In this document: piece after piece, positions 39,623 to 50,029 of the stretch
Layout: every line of letters begins with the position of its first letter
Numbering within the stretch: position 1 is the first letter of the stretch
From: Cristatella mucedo
Lineage: Eukaryota > Bryozoa > Phylactolaemata > Cristatellidae
Direction: 5' to 3'
Length of the DNA: 64,000 bases
Assembly (NCBI GenBank): GCA_009760855.2
Contig: WPIO01000037.1
Coordinates: 2,549,501 to 2,613,500 of the forward strand
The notes under the pieces: generated by a model
Told to the model about the DNA's origin: nothing
Database searches by the model: none
The model's input: the letters and a program-made list of their open reading frames with translations, nothing else
Position numbers and translations under genes: made by a program

Positions 39623-41168
39623 AAAGACACTTGAACGGGTCGTGGCAGACCAGCTGAACTCATATAGCGAAACCTCACACCTTGCTAGTAAGTTCGAGTC
39701 TGGCTTTAGAGCTAATCACTCCACAGAGTCAGCATTGCTTAGGGTATACAACGACCTACTTAGGAATGCAGACATGGGTAGAGTGTCTCTGCTTGTTTTG
39801 CTCAATCTTTCGGCAGCTTTTGACACCATCGATCACAAAGTTCTTCTAGAGCGCCTCTCATCTCGCCTTGGCATCACTGGCACTGCTCTGCAGTGGTTCA
39901 GGTCCTATCTCAGTGGGAGACTCCAGAGTATTGACGTGAATGGACAAAGATCATCTGAAGTACCTCTGAAATATGGAGTACCTCAGGGCTCCGTGCTAGG
40001 TCCGGTTCTTTTCACGGTTTATACTCTCCCTCTTGCTGATGTGATTGCCAAGCAGAATCTAGGCTTTCACTTCTATGCGGATGACACTCAGTTGTACCTT
40101 TGCTTTGATTCCTCCCAGCCTTCGAGTACCTCAAATTCTCTCAACTCACTTGCTGCATGCATGGATGACATCCGCACATGGATGGCAGCAAATTTTCTAA
40201 AACTAAACGATGACAAAACTAACTTACTAGTTATGGGCAAACCCAGTGTGATTCAGAGATTGGAAAGGCTGTCTATCAAAATTGGCTCTGCCAGCATATC
40301 TCCTGTCGAATCAGCTCGAAATCTAGGTGTCATATTCCAAAGCGACCTCTCGTTAGACGACCATATCAGTTCCACAGTCAAATCTGCCTATTTTCAGCTT
40401 CATAACATTGCTAAAATTCGGGCTTGTTTAGATAAGGATACCACGTCCAAGTTGGTCCATGCATTCGTGACATCCCGTCTCGACTTCTGCAACTCACTGC
40501 TTACTGGCCTACCAGCATGTGCGATCAGGCGATTGCAGCTGGTGCAAAACTCTGCAGCTAGGCTTGTCTGTCGTGAGCGTCGCAGTTGCCACATTACTCC
40601 ACTTCTCGCCGACCTGCACTGGCTACCAGTCAAGCAACGGATTGACTTCAAGGTTTTGTCGCTCGCTTTTAGGTCCCTTCATTCTATGGCTCCAGCCAAT
40701 CTCTCCGACATAGTCCCCCATCAGGCCAAGCATCGTACCACCCGCTTTTCGGAATCCAACACTCTACAAATACCTCGCACAAACCTTAAATCCTTTGGAG
40801 ACCGTGCATTCAGCTCGTATGCTCCCAAAGCCTGGAACTCCCTCCCGACCTGCGTCAGAACATCACCTGACCTGACGCCATTTAAAAGGAACTTAAAAAT
40901 ACACTTATTTAGGACAGCATTTAGGGTGTCCCTGTGATTCGTCCTGGATGTGCTTATGCGTGCTGACACTGTGCATGCTGCCACTAACCACATTTGCATG
41001 CTGACCCTGTGCCTGTCACCCCTAACCATGTTATTCATTTTGTTTGTTTTTCAAGCATGATTTTACTTACCATTCAATTACATTTCTCTTTGCAGCAAAT
41101 GTAAAGCGCCTAGAGAGAGATTAAGTTCTCCGAGGGCGCTTTGTCAAGTACATTGTTATTATTATTAT
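39623..41168 (+). mobile_element. CR1/L2 family A retrotransposon with intact RT frame, 5' truncated
   Basis: The best-preserved copy. A single open frame (39642-40937) gives 431 residues of reverse transcriptase. Landmarks are SGFRANHSTESALLRVYNDL, LNLSAAFDTIDH (first catalytic Asp), YGVPQGSVLGPVLF, the active site FYADDTQLYL (Tyr codon at 40074) and the family C-terminus. The endonuclease is missing; homology starts at KTLERVVADQLNSY at 39623. The 3' UTR has CATGCTGACCCTGTGCCTG and AAATGTAAAGCGCC, with ATT triplets to 41168. The class is CR1/L2 by sequence style. Confidence 0.93.
39642..40937 (+). CDS. Reverse transcriptase domain of non-LTR retrotransposon (partial ORF2)
   Basis: 431 codons without a stop. 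RT motifs are in order: NHSTESALL, LNLSAAFDTIDHK, LQWFRSYLSGR, GVPQGSVLGPVLF, FYADDTQLYL, LKLNDDKTNLLVMGK and NLGVIFQSDLSLDDHI. The C-terminal LADLHWLPVKQRIDFKVLS and PKAWNSLPTCVRTS are shared with the other family A copies. The true ORF2 would start further upstream with an apurinic-like endonuclease, which is absent, so this copy cannot be autonomous. The undamaged frame implies a recent insertion. Confidence 0.92.
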   Translation: MADQLNSYSETSHLASKFESGFRANHSTESALLRVYNDLLRNADMGRVSLLVLLNLSAAFDTIDHKVLLERLSSRLGITGTALQWFRSYLSGRLQSIDVNGQRSSEVPLKYGVPQGSVLGPVLFTVYTLPLADVIAKQNLGFHFYADDTQLYLCFDSSQPSSTSNSLNSLAACMDDIRTWMAANFLKLNDDKTNLLVMGKPSVIQRLERLSIKIGSASISPVESARNLGVIFQSDLSLDDHISSTVKSAYFQLHNIAKIRACLDKDTTSKLVHAFVTSRLDFCNSLLTGLPACAIRRLQLVQNSAARLVCRERRSCHITPLLADLHWLPVKQRIDFKVLSLAFRSLHSMAPANLSDIVPHQAKHRTTRFSESNTLQIPRTNLKSFGDRAFSSYAPKAWNSLPTCVRTSPDLTPFKRNLKIHLFRTAFRVSL

Positions 41169-41189
41169 TGACCTCCTGGACTAAGACCC

Positions 41190-41690
41190 AAGGGAACCAT
41201 GTTATTCTTGTTGTTTATTGAGCATGCTACCACCAACCATTCGATCGTGCTTCCTTTGCAGCAAATGTAAAGCGCCTAGGAAGAGACTGAGGAGTTCTCT
41301 GAAGGCGCTTCATCAAATGTGTTATTATTATTATTATCCAGATTGGGATTTGAAATGATTTTTTAAATGACCGCTTATATTGCATTTTGACTTGTGCCCA
41401 TGTAGACATCGTTGGCGTGATGAGTACTTTCCTAGAATGGCTCTGCCGGCTGAGCCTTTTTTCATCGTTACGATTGTTAATGTTACATTTGTATTATCCC
41501 TCAGATAAGTTAATCTCGCTGTAGGCACTTCACATATCCTGTAAAAGAAGCATGACCAAATGGTGTATGCGTGCTGACCCTGTGCCTGTCGCCGCTAACT
41601 ACGTTACGATTGTTGTCGCTGAGCATGCTACCGCAAACCATTCGACCACGCTTCCACTGCAGCATATCCAAAGTGTCTAGGCAGGGCTGA
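41190..41690 (+). mobile_element. Stacked CR1 3' tails
   Basis: Directly after the 39623 element comes a second tail (41190-41337, + strand: AAATGTAAAGCGCCTAGGAA, ATT triplets). Next is a minus-strand tail piece near 41490-41545, then a third + strand tail at 41555-41690 (TATGCGTGCTGACCCTGTGC, AGTGTCTAGGCAG). Each carries the family 3' region only. Confidence 0.8.
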
Positions 41691-41853
41691 CGTCTATGCA
41701 GTTTCTAGGCAGGGCTAGCTTTTTTTGTGGCCAGCCGCGGTTCAGCCATAGACTTGGACACAAATAAGGCAGGCGTCCAAACACAGGAGTAGAGTTAGAA
41801 ATGCCTCGGCTGCTAATAGACTGATGGGGTAGGAGACAGCCATTCGTCGCCAT

Positions 41854-42354
41854 TCAATTCAATTCCATCGTCGGCTGTCGAGAGCGATGAGTCCCGTAGC
41901 ACGCCGGATGATTCGCCTCGAACACAGATCCCTTCTGCGGTGCCGCGAACACATTCCCCAGCAGCCCAAAGTTGGAGCTCGCCGCCACTACCGGTGCCTC
42001 ATCTAGTCCGTTCATGTCTCGAGTGCAGGTTACCGGAAAGCTATGGAGGTGGGTGTCGAACGGCCAGAATCCAGCTTCAGGGTAAAAAAATGTGCCCCCA
42101 ATTAAGGTGAAGCCGGAGAAAGCTGGGTAAAGCGAGTTGTCTCTGAACCCTTGTGACGGCAGCAGCCGCCGCCACCGGTAGCGACCCGCAGCCGTCGATA
42201 GTAAATTAAGTACAGCAGTGCATTGGTTCAACGAGAGTTGGCGACTGCATTTAAGTGGTCCCGCGAGTTGGCTACCCAAGTGTTTTGATGTCGGCTCAGT
42301 TTCCGCCGTTTTGCGACCGTTCGTCGCTGGAACTCGAGCGTCCGAGCGTCGCAC
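41854..42354 (-). CDS. Open reading frame of unknown nature
   Basis: 166 codons on the minus strand without a stop, ending in MELN. It shows no domain I recognise; the second half (GFTLIGGTFFYPEAGFWPFD and after) is low in repeats and more protein-like than other frames nearby. An AAG at about 42155 could act as an acceptor, making 41854-42155 a terminal exon. No poly-A signal was found downstream. It may well be chance. Confidence 0.15.
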   Translation of the reverse strand: MRRSDARVPATNGRKTAETEPTSKHLGSQLAGPLKCSRQLSLNQCTAVLNLLSTAAGRYRWRRLLPSQGFRDNSLYPAFSGFTLIGGTFFYPEAGFWPFDTHLHSFPVTCTRDMNGLDEAPVVAASSNFGLLGNVFAAPQKGSVFEANHPACYGTHRSRQPTMELN

Positions 42355-42359
42355 TTGAC

Positions 42360-44080
42360 GGGCTTTACTGCTGCTCGCGCTTTACACGATTCTCACACTG
42401 CGAACGCACTCCGTCGTCGCTTCCTGCGGTGGCTGCCAGCGATGGCGAGGGACGACGGGGCCTTGTCTCAGCCGCCCTTACATGTACGAGGCTGCATAGA
42501 AATCGGCCAACCTCCTGCGATTTTCAATTCAGCGAAGACTTCATCGACGGAGCGATCGAGCCTTCGTCTGTAAGCATCTCGAGGGATCGCAGCTCACTGA
42601 ATGCGCCGGGCCACCCTCGGGCAGGCTCTTGTGGCTGAAGGCCTCCCCCCTGGATGCTACGGAATGCCTACCGCGTCCTGGCTGCGAGGCTTTGAGGTTT
42701 CGAGACGATGCTTGCTCGTAGACGATCTCGCCTCGAGAGCTTGGGTCGCGCGTAAGCTTTCAGGATTGTGATATTCAAAAGGCTCACACGTGATTGTTCC
42801 CAAAACCGGATGCAGATATACTCGTGCACGGCACGCCATCTACGGATCTATAGCTACTTAGATCTACAAAACGAGACGGATGGAGACGCAAACCGAAACG
42901 GCCGCTGCCGTTTCGCTTGTCCAGGCTTACACGCCCCAGCCCGAACCCCTAACTAGGACCGTGCTCCAGGCATCGTGGACCGAATGTGACCAATAATTCC
43001 GTACACGTTAGTGATATCGGACTCTATATTTTGACGCTGAAAAAACTACATCTGCCCAAGACGGAAGCAGGAAGTGAAAGTGACCAATAATCGAAATGGC
43101 AATGTATCAGCTGACCAAGATCAATGCAAGCGTCAATAATCAGTCGCCATGATGTCGGAGCCCCGACGCCGAGGTAGCCGTTACCGAGGTCGAACTGGCA
43201 TGTGCACGCGCTTGAGGACGAAGGAGGCGCTGAGATGGACAGTGGCGGGACATGCGTGCGAAGTAGAGTGTCCGAGCTTCCGGGGGGCGGGGCATTCTTT
43301 GAGTCTGACAGCGCTGGTCAAGCGCTTCGTCGGCTGGGCCGCTCCCTTGGCCCGCATCATCGTTGCTCAGCAACGGTCCCTGCGCTAAAGTCAGAGGGAA
43401 TCTCTCTAGCGGTCCCTGCGCCTACAAGTAGTCCTAGTCGTAGAAGTAGTCCGTGTGGCGACTGCTACCGTCTCGCTGCAAGCAGCCAGCGTTATTATGC
43501 CTTTTATTGCCATGCACCGCCAGTCTAACAGGCGAAACGAAGACGCGCTGTAGACTGGGAGCACCGAGGGCTCCACTGGCTCTGACTTTGACGAAGCCCA
43601 GAGGTGCTCACACTCTCACGACTCTATCGTTCGCGACGCTATCACACTATCACGGTCGTAGACACACAGGTCACCGGCATAGATGCGCACGGTCATATCG
43701 CGACACACGTCGTAACTCCGACTCCTGCAACTCACTGCAATTCTGTATTGGGTGTCGCATGCACGGGGGGGGGGGCAGGAAGAGGGTGGGAGGAAAGGAG
43801 AATGGACGAATGGGAGGGAGGTAAGGAGAGGGTGGGAGGTAAAGAGAGGGTGGGAGGTAAGGAGAGGGTGGGAGGTAGCCAGAGGAGTGGCTTCGTGCCA
43901 CTTCATCTGCCACTTCATCTGCCACATCGTCGTTCGTAAATGGGTAGCTATTGTATCAGCCGATCGTTAGTTTTAGCACTTGGGACACGGTGCCAGCTAT
44001 AATTAAATGACGGGGGCATGTTGAGAATAGCAACAGTAACTATTGGTATTCTCATAGGGCAGTTGAATACAGCTTTAAGG
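42360..44080 (+). other. Intergenic, CpG-rich in places, with an 18-bp repeat
   Basis: No gene recognised. At 43815-43877 an 18-bp unit (GGGAGGTAAGGAGAGGGT) repeats about three and a half times after a nine-G run at 43765-43773. CR1 tail sequence in minus orientation lies at 44085-44135 (CTAAATCTCTTTCTAGGCAC). Confidence 0.5.
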
Positions 44081-44435
44081 GAACTAAATCTCTTTCTAGG
44101 CACTTTACATTCGCTGGAAAGAAAGGTGCTCAAGGCCGTGCTATTCGAGCACGACGATTCAGTAATTAACAGAGCTAAATTATCGGCTAAGTGTCACGAC
44201 CCGCCGATTCGCATCTGATGGCGGGAGAGGACTTCTGATTTTCGCTCAGCTTCGAAGATCCGCTGGGCCAGCCGCCTTCCGCTGAAGAAGGGCGGAGGGA
44301 GAGGGGACATCTCTGATATCATGCTACCATTATGACGTGAGATCTAGCTTCGCAGACAATGAGCGTAGCAGTCGGCAGTGCTCCGAAAAAGCTCACATCA
44401 CCCGTGAGCTATGCAATAGCTGCAGCTAAGCAAAA

Positions 44436-44620
44436 TCACCAAGAGAGAGAGAGATGTAGAGAGGGAGAGAGAGAGAGGGAGAGAAAGAGAGAGAGAGCCC
44501 AAGAGAGCAAGAAAGAGATAGAGATAGAGAGAGATAGAGAGAGAGAGAGGGAGAGAGAGAGTGGGAGAGAGAGAGAGAACGCCCAAGAGAGCAAGAAAGA
44601 GAGTGAGAGAGAGAGAGGGT

Positions 44621-44693
<73 letters not shown>

Positions 44694-45051
44694 CAAGAGA
44701 ATGAGAGAGAGAGAGAGAAGGCGCAAAAGAAGAGAGAGAGAGAGCGAGTACGAGTGAGAAAGAGCGAGAGTGAGATAGAGAGCGAGAAACGGAGAGAGAA
44801 AGAGAGTAAGAAACAGAGAGAGGGAGAGCGAGGGAGAAAGAGGGGGACAGAGAGTGCAAAGGAGAGAGTGCACGGAAGAGAGTGCACGAGAGAGACAGAC
44901 AGGAAGAGCAGGAGAGTGAGACATAGAGAGAGAGAGGGAGAGAGAGAGAGAGAGAGGGAGAGAGGGGCAAGAGAGAAAGTGAGACAGAGAGTACGAGAGA
45001 GCGCAAAAGAGCAAGAGTGAGAGAAAGAGAGTGGGAAGCAGAGAGTGAGAA

Positions 45052-45124
<73 letters not shown>

Positions 45125-45125
45125 G
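44436..45125 (+). repeat. Large (GA)n purine tract
   Basis: About 690 bp of GA dinucleotides with scattered interruptions, pure over about 60 bp at 44625-44690 and 45055-45120. Almost no pyrimidines occur on the + strand. The long serine/leucine or arginine/glutamate frames in it are artefacts. It can form triplex (H-DNA) structures. Confidence 0.95.
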
Positions 45126-45640
45126 ATCCTGGATGATCGCGAGTGAGCGAAGCAAGGCCAGGCATCGATCGAGAGTGCGTTGGTAATGTCGTCGTAGTCG
45201 TAGCGACGAAGCGCTCAGTTATGATGAGTGCCTCACTTACGGTGGGCAGACATCAAAGGTCCGGAGCGATGTAGGTAATGGACGCATTAAGTAAAGAGCA
45301 GCGGAAGCATTTCGATTACTTAAGTCGGCGAGGAGCCTGCTCAACCAAATGCAAGCTGTTACCGGGAAGTGACGCGACGTCTCGTTAGCGGCTGCGGAAG
45401 TAATGCACAAAGAGTGCTTCCATCAGCAGCTCGATATACGTTGGGGCGGAAATGGCGAACAGCAAACGACCTGTCGCTGACAGTTCGAAGGTTGCATCAC
45501 TAACAAACCAGCAGACCGGCTGACCTGGATGCGACAAATTGCCCCGAGGTATCAAATGCTGGCGGGCGTCTTTACAATAAAAAAAATAATAATAATAAAT
45601 AGTTCATTTTCATTCATTCATTTCAATTAATAATTCATTT
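45126..45640 (+). other. Intergenic, nothing recognised
   Basis: No coding, RNA or repeat signal identified; a short AATAATAAT run occurs at 45583-45600. Confidence 0.4.
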
Positions 45641-45644
45641 CCAT

Positions 45645-45775
45645 TCATTTTGTAAAGCACCCTAAGAGAACTTAATCTCCATCTAGGTGCTTCACAGGTG
45701 CCGCAGGGCTCCGACCCACAGCTTCGGTCATTGAATGCATTTACCTTGACCGAGGTCATCGAAGGTGAACACCTT
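45645..45775 (-). mobile_element. SINE-B: tRNA-like head with CR1-like tail
   Basis: On the minus strand: GGTAAATGCATTCAATGACC, GTGGGTCGGAGCCC (B-box-like), then TGTGAAGCACCTAGATGGAG and TTAAGTTCTCTTAGGGTGC, the CR1 family A tail. A related shorter piece lies at 46222-46290 on the same strand (GATCGAGCCC, GATAGAGATTAAG). Confidence 0.6.
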
Positions 45776-46289
45776 CACCCTCCCCCCCCCGGGTCAAACC
45801 AGGGCGGGCAAATAATGGTAACAACAAGCGGGTCCGTCCTTTGATTTTTACTTTCATTTCAAGAAGATCTGTAGCCGCGCTTCGCCGACGCGGCTACAGC
45901 GCGGCAAAGCTGCAAAGGCGATTTACAGCTGCAGGAGAGCTATTCGGCTTCGCTACCATGAAAGGGGAAAAGGAGCAGGAAGCTAAAATAGCAGCTCTGA
46001 CGCGGTAGCTCTGACGCGGCTGCTTCGAAGCGCCGCGCTAGAGGTTCGCCGGTTCGCGAGATCCGGTTCCGCCGTGGTCACAGCGAGTTGAATTGCGTCA
46101 TCCTGCTGCTGTTCCCCATCGCTCCAGCGTCGCTCATTTAATTCGCCGACGTCGTCAGGTGCAGCCTCACCGCTAGGGTGGGGCTCTTGTCCGTCCAAAA
46201 TACGCTTCACTTGTGTACTGCCCAATGAAAACTTAATCTCTATCCGGGCACTTCACTGCCGACTCGCTGGGCTCGATCGTCCGCATCGT

Positions 46290-47060
46290 CCCTGACCGTT
46301 ATCGGCCAATTCGCGCCGCCCTCGCGCCAGCGCGGCTCTGCAAGAAAGAGGGGCGCGAACGGAGCGCGAACGAAAGAACGAAAGAACGAGCGGCCGCGAG
46401 CCCGCCTAACGGCGGCGAATACACAAACCGCTGTGGCGCCTTTTCACAACGTCTGGCGAGCGCATCGCTCGACCGAGCCGACTCAACATCCGGCCGCCAC
46501 CAGGGTCTTATCGATTCCTCCTCCGAGGCATCCCCCCCCCGCACGCGGTTCGTTGTCGCCGCGCGAGCGGCACTAAGCGCGACGCCGACGCTCTCTCTGG
46601 CTGGAGCTCCTTGCCGCCACTGATGCCATGCTAATCCGGAGAATTTCGCTGCTGCTGCTGCTGCTGCTGTACTTCGCCCTGGCGATGCAGGTGGGTGACT
46701 GCTGGATCCACGCTCGCTGGCGCCGGCTGCGTCTGCGGAGCTGCGCATGCACCAGCGGATTCTCTTCTTTCGCGAAGCTTTCGCCCTGCTTTTGCGTCGG
46801 CGTCCGCCGCTGCGGCACCTGCTGCGGCGGCGATCGGCGCCGCTCTCTCTCTCCCCCCCCCCGGCTGGTCCGGCAGGATTTGAAACGTCCCAGCGATTTT
46901 GCAAGTTTCCCGCCGACTTAAAACGGCGTCAGCTGGCTCGTCTCGGAGCGATCGCTGAAAGCGGCTCTGACAGTAGCGTCGGGCCGAAACTGGAGCGCGA
47001 ACTTCGCGAAGGTCTCGTCGGCTAGTGACGCTGAGCGATCGGCTGCAGCGTTGAAATTCG
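46290..47060. promoter_or_regulatory. CpG-rich island around the candidate signal-peptide exon
   Basis: Dense CpG and GC by eye compared with flanking DNA, with C runs at 46530-46538 and 46853-46862. The candidate first exon of the second gene (46628) sits in its middle. No TATA box was seen. Several overlapping open frames on both strands are side effects of base composition. Confidence 0.45.
46628..46694 (+). CDS. Candidate first coding exon (signal peptide) of the second polycystin-like gene
   Basis: ATG at 46628 in a GCCATGC context opens MLIRRISLLLLLLLYFALAM, a strong secretory signal with a basic n-region and a leucine core. The core is encoded by uninterrupted CTG codons. Two donors are possible: CAG|GTGGGT after 46690 (phase 0) and GTGG|GTGACT after 46694 (phase 1). 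Only the second fits the phase 1 acceptor of the WSC exon at 59987 and would give a Val codon across the junction. The exon sits in a CpG-rich island, suitable for a promoter-proximal exon. The 13.3 kb intron this implies is inferred, and an intermediate exon may exist. Confidence 0.4.
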
Positions 47061-47634
47061 CGCCGGTGGCCATCGCCGTTGTGTCGGTGTTAAAGTGCGA
47101 CACCGTCTCTTCCATAGCCACAGAGTGACAGGTGCGTTTTGCACCAGTCACAGTGTACAAAAAGGTCTAGGCTGATTCAGCAGCGTCATACGCATGTCGG
47201 CACAGGAGCCTATATAGCCACCACTTGCGGCAGGAAACAAAAAATCAGCCACTGCTTAACTCAAGCTCGCGACCTTGGTAGTGAAAAATATCCCCCTACC
47301 CCTGTGCTAAGAAAAGGCTAATGCCTCCTCGTAAGATGACCTAAGAATAACTTGTGCCTAAGTTGGGCTTTTTATACTGTCTAGATAGAGATTCCTACAT
47401 ATCTGACTCTCAATCATATTAAATTGGGAAGCGCTAATCATCCTCTCGGCTATCAATAATCGACAATTCACCGACTCGGGGCTCAAAGTGCGACTCTCTG
47501 GCTTGAAGCCCAGCGCACAGCAAATCGATCGATACAATTGGGCTTAGTAAACTCACGATAGTTCACATTTCAGGAACCATTAAAAACTCAAAGCACCATC
47601 GTAATGTAATAACCTCTGTAGAACGAAACGCGCG

Positions 47635-47965
47635 TCGCTGTCCCTAATGTCGCTGTCCCCCATGTCGCTGTTCCCCCATGTCGCTGTTCCCCCATGTCGC
47701 TGTCCCCCATGAGCCGTGATGGCACACTAGGTAAGGCGCGGTTGCTTTCATTACCTTGGTCCCGAGGTCGTGGGTTCGATTCCTGTGGTGGGTGATCCTT
47801 TATCGCCACTGCAAGCGGTGGTGATAGCCGTAAAGGCTCTTCTGTCGCTATAGAAAAAGAGGCTGTTTAAGCAGCTAGCATTTTTTTTATCCCCCACGTC
47901 GCTATCTCCCCACGTCGCTATCTCCCCACGTCGCTGTCCCCCCACGTCGCTGCCCCTCCATTAGC
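47635..47965 (+). repeat. 16-bp minisatellite interrupted by a SINE
   Basis: Units of TGTCGCTGTCCCCCA with small variants lie at 47638-47710 and again as CGTCGCTATCTCCCCA at 47893-47960. Between them is a full SINE-A. Confidence 0.85.
47709..47890 (+). mobile_element. SINE-A, full-length copy inside a minisatellite
   Basis: GAGCCGTGATGGCACACTAG (A box within), GTGGGTTCGATTCC (B box, matching the consensus GGTTCGANTCC), body CACTGCAAGCGGTGGTGATAG, CTCTTCTGTCGCTATAG, end GAGGCTGTTTAAGCAGCTAG and a poly-T tail. It is the best-preserved copy of the family here. Confidence 0.9.
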
Positions 47966-48039
47966 TCCGCAGTCGAGTGTGACTTTTTTTAGAGCCATGC
48001 GCCGTGGCCAAAATGTGAACTAACTTAGACAGGGATGCC

Positions 48040-48720
48040 GCAGCCAGTCTGGTCTCAGCCTCAGTCTGGTCCATGCATTTCTGACATACCGACGAGACTT
48101 GTGCAACTCGTCACACGCAGGTCTTCCTGCTTATGCTTATTATGACGCTTGCAGTGGGAGCAAAACTGCAGTGGCTGTGGCTCGTCGGTGGCGAGCGTTG
48201 CAACCACCACAGTGCCGCCGCCGCGCGGGTTCAATCCACCAATCAGCACGGGCTTCCCATTCAGCAGCCTGAGCGTGACTACTCTGGCTTCTGCTTCTGC
48301 TCACGTTTAGGCTCCTTATTCTCTTTCTCCGGCATTTCAAACCATTCCGAACTATTTTCGAATTCCTCTGAATCGATTCATTTAGCTGTGCCAGCTAACC
48401 TCTAACCCCGAATCCTCCGAGAACCGCGCTATCTGTTTCGCATTCTCCTAAAGCCCAGAACTCACTCCCGACTGACGTCACGGTAGCCCCGAATTGACGA
48501 GATTTGAAAAGAAGGGAGTAGCCCACTCGTTTTTCACAGCATCACCTCCGTCCGGGGTTTTCTTTGCGTGTTTTTGAGCTCTGCGACAATAAGCTTGCTT
48601 ATCGTTCTACCGCTAACCATTCGACCAAGCTTCTCCTGTGCAGCATCTGTACAGTGCTTAGAAAGAGATTAAGTTATCAGAGAGCGCTATCCAAATACAT
48701 TATAATTATGATTGTTTTTA
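48040..48720 (+). mobile_element. CR1/L2 family A, old copy
   Basis: Decayed RT C-terminus (CTGGTCCATGCATTTCTGAC, AAAGCCCAGAACTCACTCC) and tail (CAGTGCTTAGAAAGAGATTA). Frameshifts and substitutions are frequent. AT-rich sequence follows to 48905. Confidence 0.75.
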
Positions 48721-49029
48721 TTATAGCAAGCAAGTTGCATGTGGTTCTCTATTTCGCTCGCTAGGCCTAGCTAGAGATTGAGCTCTCTCAGGGCACCGTA
48801 CATACGTCTAATTATAATTAATATTAGTATTAATATAGATTGATTTGCTTATTTTTTAATAGTGTAGATATTAACATTAATTGATATTTACTAATTCATT
48901 ATAACAGTAGCATGCCCCAGTGCTCGAGGGCCGCACAGCTCGCCACGATTCAAAGGCCACTCTGCGCTCCTGCTGCCGGCGCGAGCGGAGTCTGCGAACG
49001 CGAGGCAAACTGGTGGAGGAAGACTTTCA

Positions 49030-49520
49030 ATGGTCATGTAATATCTATGTATTTCCATCTGTAACTCCACAAAGACTGCGTGGGTGTTACGCAGGAGAGT
49101 TTTGTATTTGCTCGCACTCACAGCCTGGGCGGCTTTCCGCGCACACTTTCGGTAGCCAGCAGACTTCGTCTCACGCAGCGAAGAGAAAAGAAAGTGAAAA
49201 GAATCGGCAGTGTGAATCGGCAGTGTGAATCGGCAGTGTGAACGTGCAGTGTGAACGGCAGCTGAGGTAGTGAGTGGCGTGGAAGTAGCAGCTCAGTAGG
49301 ACCGCTGAAACGGATGCGCCATAATCGGCAGCAGCAGGAGAGTAGTCGTCGTTGCGTAAGAATCGTGAAAGTGAGCTCCGCAGTCCAGGGCCTGCAGAGC
49401 AAAAGCTTCTGTCGCCAACGATCTTTAAGCGGATGTACGGAACGGCTAATTTATTGGCAATACAGGACCTGAGGGTACGAAGAGGCTGAAACGGTTGCAG
49501 CAGCTCAGCCACACGCGAAG
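49030..49520 (-). mobile_element. Family B retrotransposon 3' part
   Basis: The minus strand reads RTLRSCIANKLAVPYIRLK and GDRSFCSAGPGLRSSLSRFL, then the 3' UTR to CATCTGTAACTCCACAAAG. A 13-bp repeat (TCGGCAGTGTGAA, about four units) at 49204-49245 has expanded inside the 3' UTR. Confidence 0.8.
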
Positions 49521-49815
49521 GAGCCAAGTCGTGGCCTTGGCCTTGTGGGTCGGCGTAAGAACATTGTTCTTCATCGGTTGATCGACGTGTCCTACTCGTG
49601 AGATGCACCTCGTGGGACCCGGTGTGAGCCAAAACGAACGACAGAGCACACTCTCCGCTCTGCATCGCTGCGTTTTCGTTTACCGCTAAGCGAAGAATGA
49701 CAGAGGACGCAGCCACTCCCTCGGCCCCGCCTCCGCCAGCGAACTGTCGCACGACACTAGTTACTAAGGCCTTGCCTCATGCAGAACGAGCGCTGCTACA
49801 AAGAGAACTCGAGCG

Positions 49816-50010
49816 GCCTCTAATAATATTATATATTATAATACATTTTATATAAAATATAAATATAAATTATATAAATATAAATATATTATATATATAT
49901 TATATTATATTATATATAATATATATTATAATATTATATAGTATATATAAATATTATATATTATATAATAATATTATATAATATAACACTATTATATATT
50001 ATATAATATT
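49816..50010 (+). repeat. AT-only palindromic tract
   Basis: About 190 bp consisting almost wholly of A and T in TATATAATATTATA-type palindromes. A strong unwinding or cruciform candidate next to a CpG-rich region. Confidence 0.93.
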
Positions 50011-50029
50011 AGCCGCTAATTTGAAGGAA

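Noticed and set aside
44359-45165. Arg/Glu-rich frame on one strand and Ser/Leu-rich frames on the other
   Set aside because: Produced by the GA tract; there is no start context, splice signals or domain.
46299-46904. 201-residue minus-strand frame over the CpG island
   Set aside because: Arg/Ala/Ser-rich as expected from base composition, overlapped by open frames on the other strand, with no domain.
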